Made by a program: the position numbers and the translations under genes. From JAIVJZ01 sp035645695 (GTDB lineage: Bacteria; Acidobacteriota; Blastocatellia; Pyrinomonadales; Pyrinomonadaceae), in assembly GCA_035645695.1 (NCBI GenBank), contig DASQMC010000078.1, forward strand, positions 62,001 to 126,000: a DNA stretch of 64,000 nt, written 5' to 3'. This document shows positions 1 to 8,555 of the stretch, one piece after another (the first letter of the stretch is position 1; every line of letters begins with the position of its first letter). The notes under the pieces were generated by a model. The model was not told where the DNA came from. It searched no databases and saw only the letters and a list, made by a program, of their open reading frames with translations.

Positions 1-918
1 AGATAATGTCGGCAAAACTCTTTTCCATGCGCCGGAACGTGAAGGCTGCATAGATCGACAGCGTCAGCGTCAACCCGCCCGAGAGCGCGAGCATGAGCCA
101 GTCGAAGGGACGGCCGAATAGCGCGGCGCGGTAGCCTTCGATGAGACCCGCCATCGGGTTGAGCGCGATCAACCAACGCCAGTCCTGAAAGATGCTCGCC
201 GGGTAAATGATGGGAGAGGCGAAGAACCACAACTGGATCACAAACGGGAGCGCGTGGCGAATATCCCTGTACTTGACGTTCAGGGCCGACATCCACATGC
301 CCACACCGACGGCGAGCAACGTGGTCAGCAACACGAGCGGCAGCAACATCAGAATGTGCGCGCTCAACTCTACACGGTAGTAAACCATCAAGACCGCCAG
401 CAGCAGGAACGCGATGGCAAAATCCACCAGCCCGGCGATGACCGCCGCTACCGGGATCAGCGGGCGGGGGAAGTAGACCTTCGTGATCAGGTTCGCGCTC
501 CCCACCAGGCTATTGCCGCTGCTGGTGACGGCGTTGGCGAAGAATGTCCACGGCAGCAGCCCGGCGTAAGCGAAAAGCGGGTACGGGATGCCGTCGGACT
601 TCATGCCGGCCAATCGCCCGAAGATGAGACTGAAGATCACCATCGTAAAGAGCGGCTGCATCACCGCCCAGGCGACGCCGAGGGCGGTTTGCTTGTAGCG
701 CACCTTCACGTCGCGCCAGACGAGAAAATAGAGCAGGTCGCGATACAGCCACAGATCGCGCAGATTAAGGGGCGTCCAGGATTTGCTCGGTCTGATCGAG
801 ACCAGAGGCTTGTCCGGCAAAGGCGTTTGAATGTGGGTTGCTGTCTCGGTTTCGGTATTTGAGGCGGAGGCGTGTAGCGCGGCTGTGTCCAGCACCCTAT
901 TATTCTTCGTCACATCCA
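1..918 (-). CDS. ABC-2 type polysaccharide export permease, 3' end outside window
   Basis: This is the membrane permease of an ABC exporter that moves a polysaccharide or lipid-linked glycan across the inner membrane. The reading frame opens at ATG 918-916 (MDVTKNNRVL) with AGG eight bases upstream and stays open to the window edge, giving 306 residues with no stop. A hydrophilic N-terminus of about 60 residues precedes WRDVKVRYKQTALG, the typical cytoplasmic entry of Wzm/TagG-like permeases. Hydrophobic segments follow (GVAWAVMQPLFTMVIFSLIF, YPLFAYAGLLPWTFFANAV, LVDFAIAFLLLAVLMVYY and others), and the late NPMAGLIEGYRAALFG motif is also typical. The ATPase partner would lie downstream, beyond base 1. 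Carbamoylation, rhamnose and xylose genes nearby fit a surface glycan. Family assignment is firm; the substrate is inferred. Confidence 0.88.
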
Positions 919-1399
919 TCTAATAAACCTACTGCACAAGCACAAATATTGCTTTTCATAAGCTGGGCGGCCGCCTACTTCAAATTGAGAAGGCACAGTC
1001 TAGAGGTATCGGGTGAGGCGCGTCAAGCGACCTCAGATCGCCCTTTCGCGGGGTACGGACGCCCGTCCGGGCCGGGCGTAACTCGAACTGCGCGCGTCCG
1101 GGCGCGAATTCCGGCCGGTAATTCGCCGGGCGCGCCCGACATCTACAGCGGGCTGTGACATTCGCGAGGCGTTCGGCCGGGCGGTCTTCGCGCAGCGGTT
1201 GAATTCGCCCGCGCGCACCGAATTCGAGCGGCGCGCGCAGGCGAAGAAGGGCGCGAGCTTCGTCTGTTTCGTTGGCGCGGCGCGCGGCGCAGACGGCCGT
1301 CCCGACACGAACCGAGGTAGTCTGATCCGGCGCGCACCCTAACGTTGCCGCCTCGTTGCCCGTCTGGTAGGATTGCGCGTCACACGAAAGGGATTTCAA
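919..1399. other. Intergenic spacer between divergent genes
   Basis: This 481-base very GC-rich spacer separates the export permease from the methyltransferase. I see no credible gene: the frames here are arginine-rich shadows. It holds a small hairpin (GCGAATT, 9-base loop, AATTCGC) near 1106-1128. No convincing promoter was found. Confidence 0.5.
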
Positions 1400-2053
1400 A
1401 TGCTCGGGAATCAGTTTACGGCGGCCTTCCGTCGCTCTCTCGCCAACGCGAAACGCGAGTTCCACTTCATGCGGCTGCACCGCGCGTCGGCGCGCATGGC
1501 CGCCCGCCTCGCCCCCGGCGATCTGAAACTCAACATCGCCTGCGGCCCCAACGTCAAACCGGGATGGGTCAACGTCGATCTGCTGCCCGCGGCCGACCTG
1601 CACCTCGACCTGCGCGAACCGTTGCCCTTTCCCGACAACTCGGCGAGCATCATCTACAGCGAACACTTCTTCGAGCACCTGGAGTTTCCGGACGAAGCCG
1701 AACGCTTCCTCGCGGAATCGCTGCGCGTTCTCGCTCGCGGCGGTGTGTTCAGCGTCGGCGTGCCCGACACGGAATGGCCTCTGCGCGCCTACGTCACGGG
1801 AGACGACTCGTATTTCCGCCTCGCCCGCGACGAAATGAAGTGGCATCCCGCGTGGTGCGATACGCGGCTGCACCAGATCAATTTCCACTTCCGCCAGGGA
1901 CAGGAGCACAAGTACGCCTACGATTACGAGACGCTCGAAAGCGTCCTGAAAAAAGCGGGGTTTGTGTCGGTAACGCGCCGCGAGTTCGATCCGTCTCTCG
2001 ACAGCGAGTCGCGGAAAATCGGCACGCTCTACGCGGAAGGCCGCAAGCCTTAA
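1400..2053 (+). CDS. Class I SAM-dependent methyltransferase
   Basis: A 217-residue soluble protein with the Rossmann-like methyltransferase fold. The glycine-rich SAM loop is LKLNIACGPNVKPGWVNVD (about residues 42-60), followed by an acidic strand end (LHLDLREPLPFPDNS). The motif IIYSEHFFEHLEFPDEAERFL matches the post-II region of small methyltransferases common in polysaccharide and glycosylation loci. ATG 1400 is chosen because AAAGGGA lies just upstream; an in-frame start 27 bases earlier lacks a site. It faces the UDP-glucose dehydrogenase gene tail to tail. A likely role is methylation of a sugar or glycan end, but the substrate cannot be read from sequence. Confidence 0.82.
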   Translation: MLGNQFTAAFRRSLANAKREFHFMRLHRASARMAARLAPGDLKLNIACGPNVKPGWVNVDLLPAADLHLDLREPLPFPDNSASIIYSEHFFEHLEFPDEAERFLAESLRVLARGGVFSVGVPDTEWPLRAYVTGDDSYFRLARDEMKWHPAWCDTRLHQINFHFRQGQEHKYAYDYETLESVLKKAGFVSVTRREFDPSLDSESRKIGTLYAEGRKP

Positions 2054-2125
2054 TCTCCCATCCGCCCTCGCCTCCCGGCGCGCCCCTTTTAACGGCCGCC
2101 GTCCTTCGCCGCGAACTCTCACACT

Positions 2126-3490
2126 TCAGGCATAGATGGGTTCGAAGGGCGCGTCCGAACGCTCGGTGCTTGAGGCGGCGACGGCGGCTGCGCTTCTGCC
2201 GACTCCGACATAGGCGAATCCGAGTTCGAGCATGGTATCGGGGTCGTAGATATTTCTGAGGTCGGCCACCTTCGGCTCGCGCATCAACTCCTTGACCCGT
2301 TTCAGGTCGAGTGCTCGGAACTCAGGCCACTCCGTCATAAAGACGAGCGTGTCGGCGCCCGCGACGGCTTCATAAGCATCTGACGCGTATTCGATATGCG
2401 GCAGACACTTCCTGGCCTGTTCCATCGCCACCGGGTCGTAGGCGCGCACCCGCGCCCCGCGGGCGGTCAAAGCGTTAATGATGTCGATAGACGGGGCTTC
2501 GCGCATGTCGTCCGTCTGCGGCTTAAACGAAAGTCCGAGCACGGCGACGGTGCGGCCTTCGAGTTCGCCCGCTAATCGCTCGATCTTCTCGACCATCGCG
2601 CCGCGCTGCCTCTGATTAACCTCGATGACCGCCCGCACGATGCGCGACTCCGCGTCGTACTCTCTGGCGACGGACAAGAGCGCCGAGGTGTCTTTCGGAA
2701 AACAGGAGCCTCCATAACCCGGCCCCGGTTGCAGAAAACTCTGCCCGATGCGTTTGTCCATCCCAATGGAGCGCGCCACGTCGTAGACATCGCAGCCGAT
2801 CCGATCACACAGATTGGCGATCTCGTTGATGAAAGATATTTTGGTGGCGAGAAAAGCGTTCGCCGCGTACTTCGTCAGTTCCGCCGCTTCCAGAGAGGTG
2901 ACGACGATGGGCGTCTCGATCAGATAGAGCGGGCGATAGAGTTCGCGCATGATAGCGATAGCCGCTTCGTCCCGGCTCCCGATGACGATGCGATCCGGGC
3001 GCATGAAATCGTCGATTGCCGCGCCCTCGCGCAGGAACTCAGGATTGGACACCACGCCGAAATCCGTCGCTTTCCGCTGGTGCTGTTTAACCAGCCTGCG
3101 GATGTGCTCGCCCGTGCCCACCGGAACCGTCGATTTCGTGACAAGCACTTTGTAGCCATTCATCGCGCGGGCGACCGAGCGCACGGCCTCGTCCACGTAC
3201 TTCAGATCGGCCGACCCGTCCTCTCTCGGAGGCGTGCCGACGGCCAGGAAAATGACGAGCGACTGTTCCACCGCCGCCTCCAGTTCCGTCGTGAAGGTGA
3301 GGCGGCCTGCCTGCATGTTTTTACCGACCAGAATGTCGAGGCCCGGCTCGTAGATCGGAATCTCTCCGTTCCTCAGGCGCGCTATCTTTTCCGCGTCCAC
3401 ATCGACGCAGGTGACGTTGACGCCGAACTCGGCAAAACAGGCTCCCGTCACGAGTCCTACATACCCCGACCCGATAACAGCAATATTCAT
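2126..3490 (-). CDS. ugd: UDP-glucose 6-dehydrogenase
   Basis: This enzyme oxidises UDP-glucose twice with NAD+ to give UDP-glucuronate. The 454-residue protein begins MNIAVIGSGYVGLVTGACF, the N-terminal NAD-binding GxGxxG fingerprint. The catalytic cysteine lies in PGYGGSCFPKDTSAL (about residue 263), and KISFINEIANLCD and LGLSFKPQTDDMREAPS belong to the central and UDP-binding parts. ATG 3490 is preferred over an upstream in-frame codon because the NAD fingerprint starts there. The decarboxylase that uses its product lies 106 bases upstream on the same strand, so the two likely form an operon making UDP-xylose. A UDP-N-acetylhexosamine dehydrogenase activity is less likely but not excluded by motif reading alone. 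Confidence 0.93.
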   Translation of the reverse strand: MNIAVIGSGYVGLVTGACFAEFGVNVTCVDVDAEKIARLRNGEIPIYEPGLDILVGKNMQAGRLTFTTELEAAVEQSLVIFLAVGTPPREDGSADLKYVDEAVRSVARAMNGYKVLVTKSTVPVGTGEHIRRLVKQHQRKATDFGVVSNPEFLREGAAIDDFMRPDRIVIGSRDEAAIAIMRELYRPLYLIETPIVVTSLEAAELTKYAANAFLATKISFINEIANLCDRIGCDVYDVARSIGMDKRIGQSFLQPGPGYGGSCFPKDTSALLSVAREYDAESRIVRAVIEVNQRQRGAMVEKIERLAGELEGRTVAVLGLSFKPQTDDMREAPSIDIINALTARGARVRAYDPVAMEQARKCLPHIEYASDAYEAVAGADTLVFMTEWPEFRALDLKRVKELMREPKVADLRNIYDPDTMLELGFAYVGVGRSAAAVAASSTERSDAPFEPIYA

Positions 3491-3596
3491 TATTTCGACA
3501 ACCTTCCAGATTATTGATTGAAAATTTAGCGCGGACAGCGCCGTGAGGAACCGGGGACATTTACGCCCGGTCGCACGAATATCGGGTATGACCCGG

Positions 3597-4577
3597 TTAG
3601 TTAGTCTTGGCCGCCACTTCCGGCATCGCCCCCTCCAACTGACCGGCAAAATAAGCGATGGTTTTTACGAGTCCTTCCCGCAGCGGAATGGTTGGTTCCC
3701 AGCCGAGCAAATGTCGCGCCCGTGTGATGTCGGGCTGGCGTTGTTTGGGATCGTCCTGTGGCAGCGGGCAGTACTTGAGCCGCAGCTTTCTTCCGCACAA
3801 TTCCGCCACCGCTTCGGCCAACTCCCGCATGGTGAATTCGTTCGGGTTACCCAGATTCACCGGCTCGTGGACGCTGCCGCTCGCGCCTTCCGCTTCGACG
3901 TTCATCAGGTGGATTAACCCTTCCACCAGATCATCGACGTAGCAGAAGGAGCGCGTCTGCTCGCCCGTGCCGTAAATCGTCAACTCTTCGCCCCGCAAAG
4001 TCTGCACGATGAAATTCGACACCACGCGCCCATCATTCTCCAGCATGTGCGGGCCATAGGTATTGAAGATGCGGGCGATGCGGATGTCCACGCGGTTCTG
4101 CCGGTGGTAATCCATCATTAAGGTTTCGGCCAGCCGCTTACCCTCGTCGTAACAACTGCGAATCCCTATCGGGTTGACGTTGCCCCAATAACTTTCCGGT
4201 TGCGGATGCACTTCCGGGTCGCCATAGACTTCCGACGTGGAAGCCTGAAGTATCCGCGCACGCACGCGCTTGGCGAGGCCGAGCATGTTGATCATGCCCA
4301 TCACGCTGGTCTTGACGGTCTTGACCGGATTGTACTGGTAATGGACGGGAGAAGCGGGACAGGCGAGGTTATAAATCTGATCCACTTCCAACAGAATCGG
4401 CTCGATGACATCGTGGCGCAGCAGTTCGAAGCGGGGATTGCCGAGCAGTTGAACAACATTGATGCGCCGTCCGGTGAAGAAGTTATCCAGGCAGGTCACT
4501 TCATGCCCCTGATCGAGCAACCGTCGGCATAAATGTGAGCCGATAAATCCCGCGCCGCCTGTAACCAGTATTCTCAG
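3597..4577 (-). CDS. UDP-glucuronate decarboxylase (UDP-xylose synthase)
   Basis: This extended-SDR enzyme decarboxylates UDP-glucuronate to UDP-xylose. Diagnostic sequence is RILVTGGAGFIGSHLCRRLL at the N-terminus, YNLACPASPVHYQ, STSEVYGDPEVHPQPESYWG, and the catalytic pair in RSCYDEGKRLAE. The start is unusual. The frame opens at GTG 4613, but the family normally begins at MRILVTGG, and here that position is CTG 4577-4575 with GAGAGG nine bases upstream. I therefore place the start at CTG 4577 (326 residues); GTG 4613 would add 12 residues. A good promoter lies at 4686-4715. It is followed by ugd on the same strand. Confidence 0.92.
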   Translation of the reverse strand: MRILVTGGAGFIGSHLCRRLLDQGHEVTCLDNFFTGRRINVVQLLGNPRFELLRHDVIEPILLEVDQIYNLACPASPVHYQYNPVKTVKTSVMGMINMLGLAKRVRARILQASTSEVYGDPEVHPQPESYWGNVNPIGIRSCYDEGKRLAETLMMDYHRQNRVDIRIARIFNTYGPHMLENDGRVVSNFIVQTLRGEELTIYGTGEQTRSFCYVDDLVEGLIHLMNVEAEGASGSVHEPVNLGNPNEFTMRELAEAVAELCGRKLRLKYCPLPQDDPKQRQPDITRARHLLGWEPTIPLREGLVKTIAYFAGQLEGAMPEVAAKTN

Positions 4578-4685
4578 AATTTTACACCTCTCAAGTTTTT
4601 CGTTCTCGTCCACATGACGCTTCTATTAAACGGCAAGCAGTTTCGGTTCCCGGTTTCCGACTTTTTCCGAAGTTCAAAGGATGAC

Positions 4686-4715
4686 AATGTAACCATGCCC
4701 TCTTTCGAGCGTCAA
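4686..4715 (-). promoter_or_regulatory. Sigma-70-type promoter for the UDP-xylose operon
   Basis: On the minus strand, TTGACG (4715-4710) and TACATT (4691-4686) are separated by 18 bases. Transcription would begin near 4679, giving a leader of about 100 bases before the decarboxylase start. This is assigned from pattern and position only. Confidence 0.55.
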
Positions 4716-4749
4716 GCAACACGAACTTGAGAGGCCGTTTGAAAATTGA

Positions 4750-4772
4750 CCGTCGGCCGCGTCGGCCGACGG
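4750..4772. repeat. Perfect 10-bp inverted repeat
   Basis: CCGTCGGCCG, loop CGT, then CGGCCGACGG. It lies upstream of the decarboxylase promoter and downstream of the beta-helix gene's transcription direction. It could be a secondary terminator or a protein-binding site. Confidence 0.4.
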
Positions 4773-4868
4773 GTTAGGCGACGCCCGGCAAAAACCACCC
4801 CGGAACTCCGGCCGACTATCTGTGCGAGCATATCAAAGAGCGGCGGCCTAAAGCCAAACGGCACGAAC

Positions 4869-4918
4869 GACCCGGCGCAACCGGGTTGCGCTGCATCGCG
4901 ATTGAATCGCGCCGGGTC
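4869..4918 (+). repeat. 10-bp inverted repeat followed by a T run
   Basis: GACCCGGCGC (4869-4878) pairs with GCGCCGGGTC (4909-4918) and is followed by ATTTTT. On the plus strand this looks like a terminator, but no plus-strand gene precedes it, so its purpose is unclear. Confidence 0.35.
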
Positions 4919-4962
4919 ATTTTTACTCTCGCGGCGGCGAGGCCGGGCGCGGGAAAAGTTTA

Positions 4963-5002
4963 GCCCCCGCCCGTCGTCCCTGCGGGGACGACGGGCGGGG
5001 GC
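4963..5002 (-). terminator. Strong hairpin terminator of the beta-helix gene
   Basis: A perfect 18-bp stem (4963-4980 with 4985-5002) closes a TGCG loop, 32 bases past the stop codon of the beta-helix gene. In the minus direction it is followed by a short T-rich stretch (CTAAACTTTT). Confidence 0.75.
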
Positions 5003-5034
5003 CGGATTTTGCCGTCAGTGCTTCGCCGTGGAAG

Positions 5035-5985
5035 TTACTGCTGCGGAGCCAGCGAGGTCAAGACGCCGACGAGGTCGCCGCCGCCCGTGTTGCCTCTGAT
5101 CTGGTTGGTGCCGTAGGTCGCTATCGTGCCGGCGGTGACGCGCACGTTGGTGCTGTTCTGGCTGATGATGTTGTCCGCGAGGCGCATGGTGGCCGTGCCC
5201 TGCGTCGTGACGCCATCGGTGTTATGCGTGATCACGCAGTTCTTGACGTTCACGTCAGAGGAACTGACCGCCGCCACGCCGGCGTCGGTATTCGACGAGA
5301 TGGTGGAGTTCCTGATGGTGACGCGCGACGAAACGTCCGTGAAGACGCCGTTGCGGCCTTTGAACATGTCCGTGGTGTCAATCACGACGGTGTGCGGGGT
5401 CGGGGCTGCGCCGGTGATGCGGATGGCCGAGCCGCCGGCGACCGAGACGCCGACGTTGGAGATCGATGTCCGGGTGACGAATAATTGGTGACCCGCGAGG
5501 TTGTTATTCAACTCGATGCCATGCGTCGTCAGGTTCTCGATGACGCAATCTTCGACGTGCAGGCTCTTGCCGGAAAGCATCCGGATGCCGGTGGTGCCGG
5601 AAGCTGCGCCGTTGATAGAGAGTCTGCGCAGGATAACGTTGATGGTACGCGGGGCGGCCGTGCTGGCGTCGTTTATCGTGAAGCCGGAGGGCGCGAGGGC
5701 GGAAAGGGTCGAGGCCATCGTGCCCCCGCCGTCTACCGTGATCGACTTGGTGATGGTGAGCGTGCCGTAGCCGCCCGGATCGAGGGCATTTATCTCGCCT
5801 TTGTCGGCGGTCTTCGAGATCGCGCCGGCCCAGGTTTTGCAGGGGGCAGTGCGGCTGCAGGGGTTGACATCATCACCGACGCCCGACACCCAAGTGCGAG
5901 TGGCCTGTGCCTGTGCCATAACGGCGAACACGAAAATCATGCTGATGGTTGTGAGAATATTGATAGTGAAGCGACTTTTACTCAT
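5035..5985 (-). CDS. Secreted right-handed beta-helix protein
   Basis: A 316-residue protein with a clear signal peptide (hydrophobic TINILTTISMIFVFAVMAQAQ, likely cut near residue 27). The mature part starts with RTWVSGVGDDVNPCSRTAPC, a segment typical of exported beta-helix proteins. From about residue 60 it shows short beta-strand turns rich in N, T and G (FTINDAS, VTIRNSTISSNTD, VNVKNCVITHNTDG, RLADNIISQNSTN), the pattern of parallel beta-helix repeats. Such proteins often bind or act on polysaccharide, which fits the locus, but no catalytic residues can be assigned. A strong terminator follows and a candidate promoter lies about 170 bases upstream, so it is probably transcribed alone. 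Confidence 0.8.
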   Translation of the reverse strand: MSKSRFTINILTTISMIFVFAVMAQAQATRTWVSGVGDDVNPCSRTAPCKTWAGAISKTADKGEINALDPGGYGTLTITKSITVDGGGTMASTLSALAPSGFTINDASTAAPRTINVILRRLSINGAASGTTGIRMLSGKSLHVEDCVIENLTTHGIELNNNLAGHQLFVTRTSISNVGVSVAGGSAIRITGAAPTPHTVVIDTTDMFKGRNGVFTDVSSRVTIRNSTISSNTDAGVAAVSSSDVNVKNCVITHNTDGVTTQGTATMRLADNIISQNSTNVRVTAGTIATYGTNQIRGNTGGGDLVGVLTSLAPQQ

Positions 5986-6156
5986 GGGGAAATCTCCTTA
6001 AAGAATGGGGTGTTGAGCTAATAGCTGAGAACGACACTTAATAAAATGTCGCAGAAGTTCATACTTGACTAAGTACGAGGATGGGCGGTCTGGCTCTAAG
6101 ACAAAGGCGCTGGACATCGCGGTATGCCCAAATCCGATGCTTAAAGCGAGTAGGCT

Positions 6157-6183
6157 TGTATACTAATTTACAGGGAGTGTCAA
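6157..6183 (-). promoter_or_regulatory. Possible promoter for the beta-helix gene
   Basis: On the minus strand, TTGACA (6183-6178) and TATACA (6162-6157) are 15 bases apart. The boxes are near consensus but the spacer is short, so the call is tentative. The leader would be about 165 bases. Confidence 0.35.
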
Positions 6184-6320
6184 GCTATGAGAGAGCTATT
6201 CAACAGAAGAATAAAATCCGGGACTAACCGCTCCTTCGCTCCTTCGCCCGCCGCGCCTCGCCGATCTTTACCGAGCGTATCGCGGTGCGCAGGTTGACGG
6301 CTCACGAGCGATTGCGATTC

Positions 6321-6350
6321 TTGACACCGTTTCGAGCGCGCCCTTATACT
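6321..6350 (+). promoter_or_regulatory. Sigma-70-type promoter upstream of rfbB
   Basis: TTGACA (6321-6326), an 18-base spacer, then TATACT (6345-6350). This is the best match to a housekeeping promoter in the window. It would give a leader of about 140 bases for the rfbB-rfbD operon. Confidence 0.7.
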
Positions 6351-6498
6351 CCGTCTCTTAAATTGACTCAACAGAATTCCGGCGCAACGTCTGGGGCGGG
6401 CAAATTCAGGACGCGGATACCGGCGCGCCAGCCGTAGTTGAACGAAGGGGACGGCCCAGGCACACGTCCGCGCATCACGTTATCCCCGCGAACATCTC

Positions 6499-7521
6499 AT
6501 GCAAAAACTTTTCGTTACAGGCGGCGCGGGCTTCATCGGTTCGGCCTTTATTCGACTCGCGCTTGAGCGCTGGCCTGATGCCGAGATCACGAATTTCGAC
6601 GCGCTCACCTACGCCGGCAATCTCGACAACCTCAAGGGGTTGGACGACGCTCGCCACCGCTTCGTGCGCGGCGACATCACCAAACGGGAAGAGGTGCGCG
6701 CGGCGCTCGCCGCAGGCACGGATGCCATCTTCAATTTCGCGGCCGAGTCGCACGTCGATCGCAGCATCGAATCGGCGGACGATTTCCTGCTTACGAACAT
6801 ACTCGGTACGCAGGTGTTGCTCGATGCGGCACGCGAGCGCGGCGTCAAACGCTTCGTGCATATCTCGACCGACGAAGTGATGGGAAGTTTGCCGGAAGAC
6901 GAGAGCGCGTTCTTTAACGAGGCGTCGCCCTACGCGCCGAACAGTCCCTACGCGGCGTCGAAGGCCGCCGCCGAACATGTCGTGCGCGCCGCCCGCCACA
7001 CGTTCAACCTCGACACCGTCATCACGCGTTGCGGCAACAACTACGGCCCGCGACAGTTTCCCGAAAAGCTAATCCCGCTGCTCATCTCAAATGCATTGCA
7101 CGACGAACCGATCCCCGTCTACGGCGACGGGCAAAACGTCCGCGACTGGATTTACGTCGAAGATCATTGCCGCGCCATCATGCTCGCTTACGAACAAGGC
7201 GAGGCGGGCGGCATTTACAACATCGGCGCGCGCAACGAACGGCGGAACCTCGAAGTCGTCGAATCGATTTTGCGCGCACTCGACAAACCCGCCTCGCTGA
7301 TCCGCTATGTCAAGGATCGCCCCGGCCACGACCGGCGTTACGCCATCGACCCTGCGAAAGTCGAAACTGAACTCGGCTGGCGGCCGGTGGAAACGTGGGA
7401 GAGCGGTTTGCAGAAGACGATCCATTGGTACGAGGAGAACGCCGAATGGGTGGCGCGTGTGCGTGATGGGGCGTACAGGGATTTTTACAAGCGGCAGTAC
7501 GGATCGGAGGTCGGCACATAG
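6499..7521 (+). CDS. rfbB: dTDP-glucose 4,6-dehydratase
   Basis: This enzyme converts dTDP-glucose to dTDP-4-dehydro-6-deoxyglucose, the second step of dTDP-rhamnose synthesis. The 340-residue protein opens MQKLFVTGGAGFIGSAFIRL (NAD fingerprint). It carries FDALTYAGNLDNL, AAESHVDRSI, the catalytic triplet STDEV with VMGSLPED, and YAASK near residues 153-157. RCGNNYGPRQFPEKLIPL is a family signature. Its stop overlaps the GTG start of rfbD by one base, so the two are translationally coupled. The partner genes rfbA and rfbC are not in the window. The product could also feed another 6-deoxyhexose, for example the amino sugars suggested by the downstream aminotransferases. Confidence 0.95.
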   Translation: MQKLFVTGGAGFIGSAFIRLALERWPDAEITNFDALTYAGNLDNLKGLDDARHRFVRGDITKREEVRAALAAGTDAIFNFAAESHVDRSIESADDFLLTNILGTQVLLDAARERGVKRFVHISTDEVMGSLPEDESAFFNEASPYAPNSPYAASKAAAEHVVRAARHTFNLDTVITRCGNNYGPRQFPEKLIPLLISNALHDEPIPVYGDGQNVRDWIYVEDHCRAIMLAYEQGEAGGIYNIGARNERRNLEVVESILRALDKPASLIRYVKDRPGHDRRYAIDPAKVETELGWRPVETWESGLQKTIHWYEENAEWVARVRDGAYRDFYKRQYGSEVGT

Positions 7522-8363
7522 TGAGAGTTTTAATCACGGGGGCGGGCGGCATGGTGGCGCGCGCTCTGGCGGCGCATTGCGCGGCGCGCGGCGATGAAGT
7601 CTTCGCGCACGAGCGCGCCAGTCTCGATATCACGCGGCCGGAAGCGGTGCGAGCCGTCTGCGAGCGCGAGCGGCCGGAGACGATCATCAACTGCGCCGCG
7701 TGGACGGATGTTGACGGTTGCGAACTGAACCCGGAGCGCGCGCTTTCGATCAACAGCGAAGCGGTCGAAATACTGGCCGCGCACAGTCGTCTGGTGGGCG
7801 CATCATTCGTCACCATCTCGACCGATTACGTTTTCGACGGGGACAAGGAAGGCTTCTACACGCAACGCGACGACCCCGAACCGCGCACGGCCTACGGCAT
7901 CGCCAAACTTCAGGGCGAGCGGCGCGCACTCTTCACGAGCGCGCGCACCATCGTCGTTCGCACGGGCTGGATTTTCGGCGCGGGCGGAAAAAACTTTTTG
8001 GCGACCGTCGTCGAACGGGCGCGGCGCGGCGAACGTCTGAAAGCCATCGGCGACACCTACGGCACGCCCACTTACGCGCCGCATCTCGCCGCACGTTTGC
8101 GCGACCTGGCCGAACGCGACCTGCCGGGTATATACCACGTCGTCAACGCGGGCGAGGGCACGAGTTTCTATGATTTTGCGCGCGAGGCCGTGCAAGCGGC
8201 GCGAGTTGAGAACATCGAACTTGAGAGCGTGGCGATGGATTCACTGTCGCGTCCCGCGCCGCGCCCGCGCAACTCACGCCTGCGCTGCCTGTTGTCGGAA
8301 GCCGTCGGCCTCGCGCCGCTGCCCCACTGGCAAGAGGCGCTCAGAGAATTCGCGCTGGTTTAA
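7521..8363 (+). CDS. rfbD: dTDP-4-dehydrorhamnose reductase
   Basis: This SDR enzyme performs the last reduction to dTDP-L-rhamnose. The 280-residue protein begins at GTG 7521, which shares its first base with the rfbB stop codon. Features are TGAGGMVARAL (nucleotide-binding loop), NCAAWTDVDGCE, STDYVFDGDKEGFY, and the catalytic YGIAK. All match RmlD. A 19-bp hairpin 45 bases downstream ends the operon. The epimerase gene rfbC, which would supply its substrate, is absent here and must be elsewhere. Confidence 0.94.
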   Translation: MRVLITGAGGMVARALAAHCAARGDEVFAHERASLDITRPEAVRAVCERERPETIINCAAWTDVDGCELNPERALSINSEAVEILAAHSRLVGASFVTISTDYVFDGDKEGFYTQRDDPEPRTAYGIAKLQGERRALFTSARTIVVRTGWIFGAGGKNFLATVVERARRGERLKAIGDTYGTPTYAPHLAARLRDLAERDLPGIYHVVNAGEGTSFYDFAREAVQAARVENIELESVAMDSLSRPAPRPRNSRLRCLLSEAVGLAPLPHWQEALREFALV

Positions 8364-8408
8364 CGTCAGGCCGCGCGACCACACTCGCATCTCACCGGCA
8401 TTTAACAT

Positions 8409-8452
8409 GAGAGGCGGCCGTGGATACATGCACGTATCCACGGCCGCCTCTC
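8409..8452. terminator. Bidirectional hairpin between convergent genes
   Basis: A perfect 19-bp stem (8409-8427 with 8434-8452) and a 6-base loop sit between rfbD (plus, ends 8363) and the carbamoyltransferase gene (minus, ends 8556). There is no long U-tract on either side. Position and stability suggest it ends transcription from both directions. Confidence 0.7.
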
Positions 8453-8555
8453 GCTTGTTTCGTTCGGACGATGTTTCCCGCCGCGTCGATGTTCGGCGCG
8501 GGTCGAAGAAAATCTCCGACCCGTCTCCAACGCGAGCGTGCATGGCGCGCTTCTC

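Larger units (their letters stand above)
5986..6498. other. Divergent intergenic region with two promoters
   Basis: The 513 bases between the beta-helix gene (minus) and rfbB (plus) contain no credible gene. They hold one promoter candidate for each direction (6157-6183 minus, 6321-6350 plus). Confidence 0.55.

Noticed and set aside
254..862. 202-codon plus-strand frame at the left end
   Set aside because: It overlaps the ABC-2 permease on the minus strand, which has membrane helices and family motifs. The plus frame is charged and low complexity.
980..2122. Long minus-strand frame (380 codons) opposite the methyltransferase
   Set aside because: It is arginine- and alanine-rich low-complexity sequence with no family motif. 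The plus strand has a clear SAM-binding protein with a ribosome-binding site, so this is a GC-driven shadow.
6180..6371. Small minus-strand gene in the rfbB upstream region
   Set aside because: It overlaps the best promoter in the window, has no ribosome-binding site, and shows no recognisable protein features.
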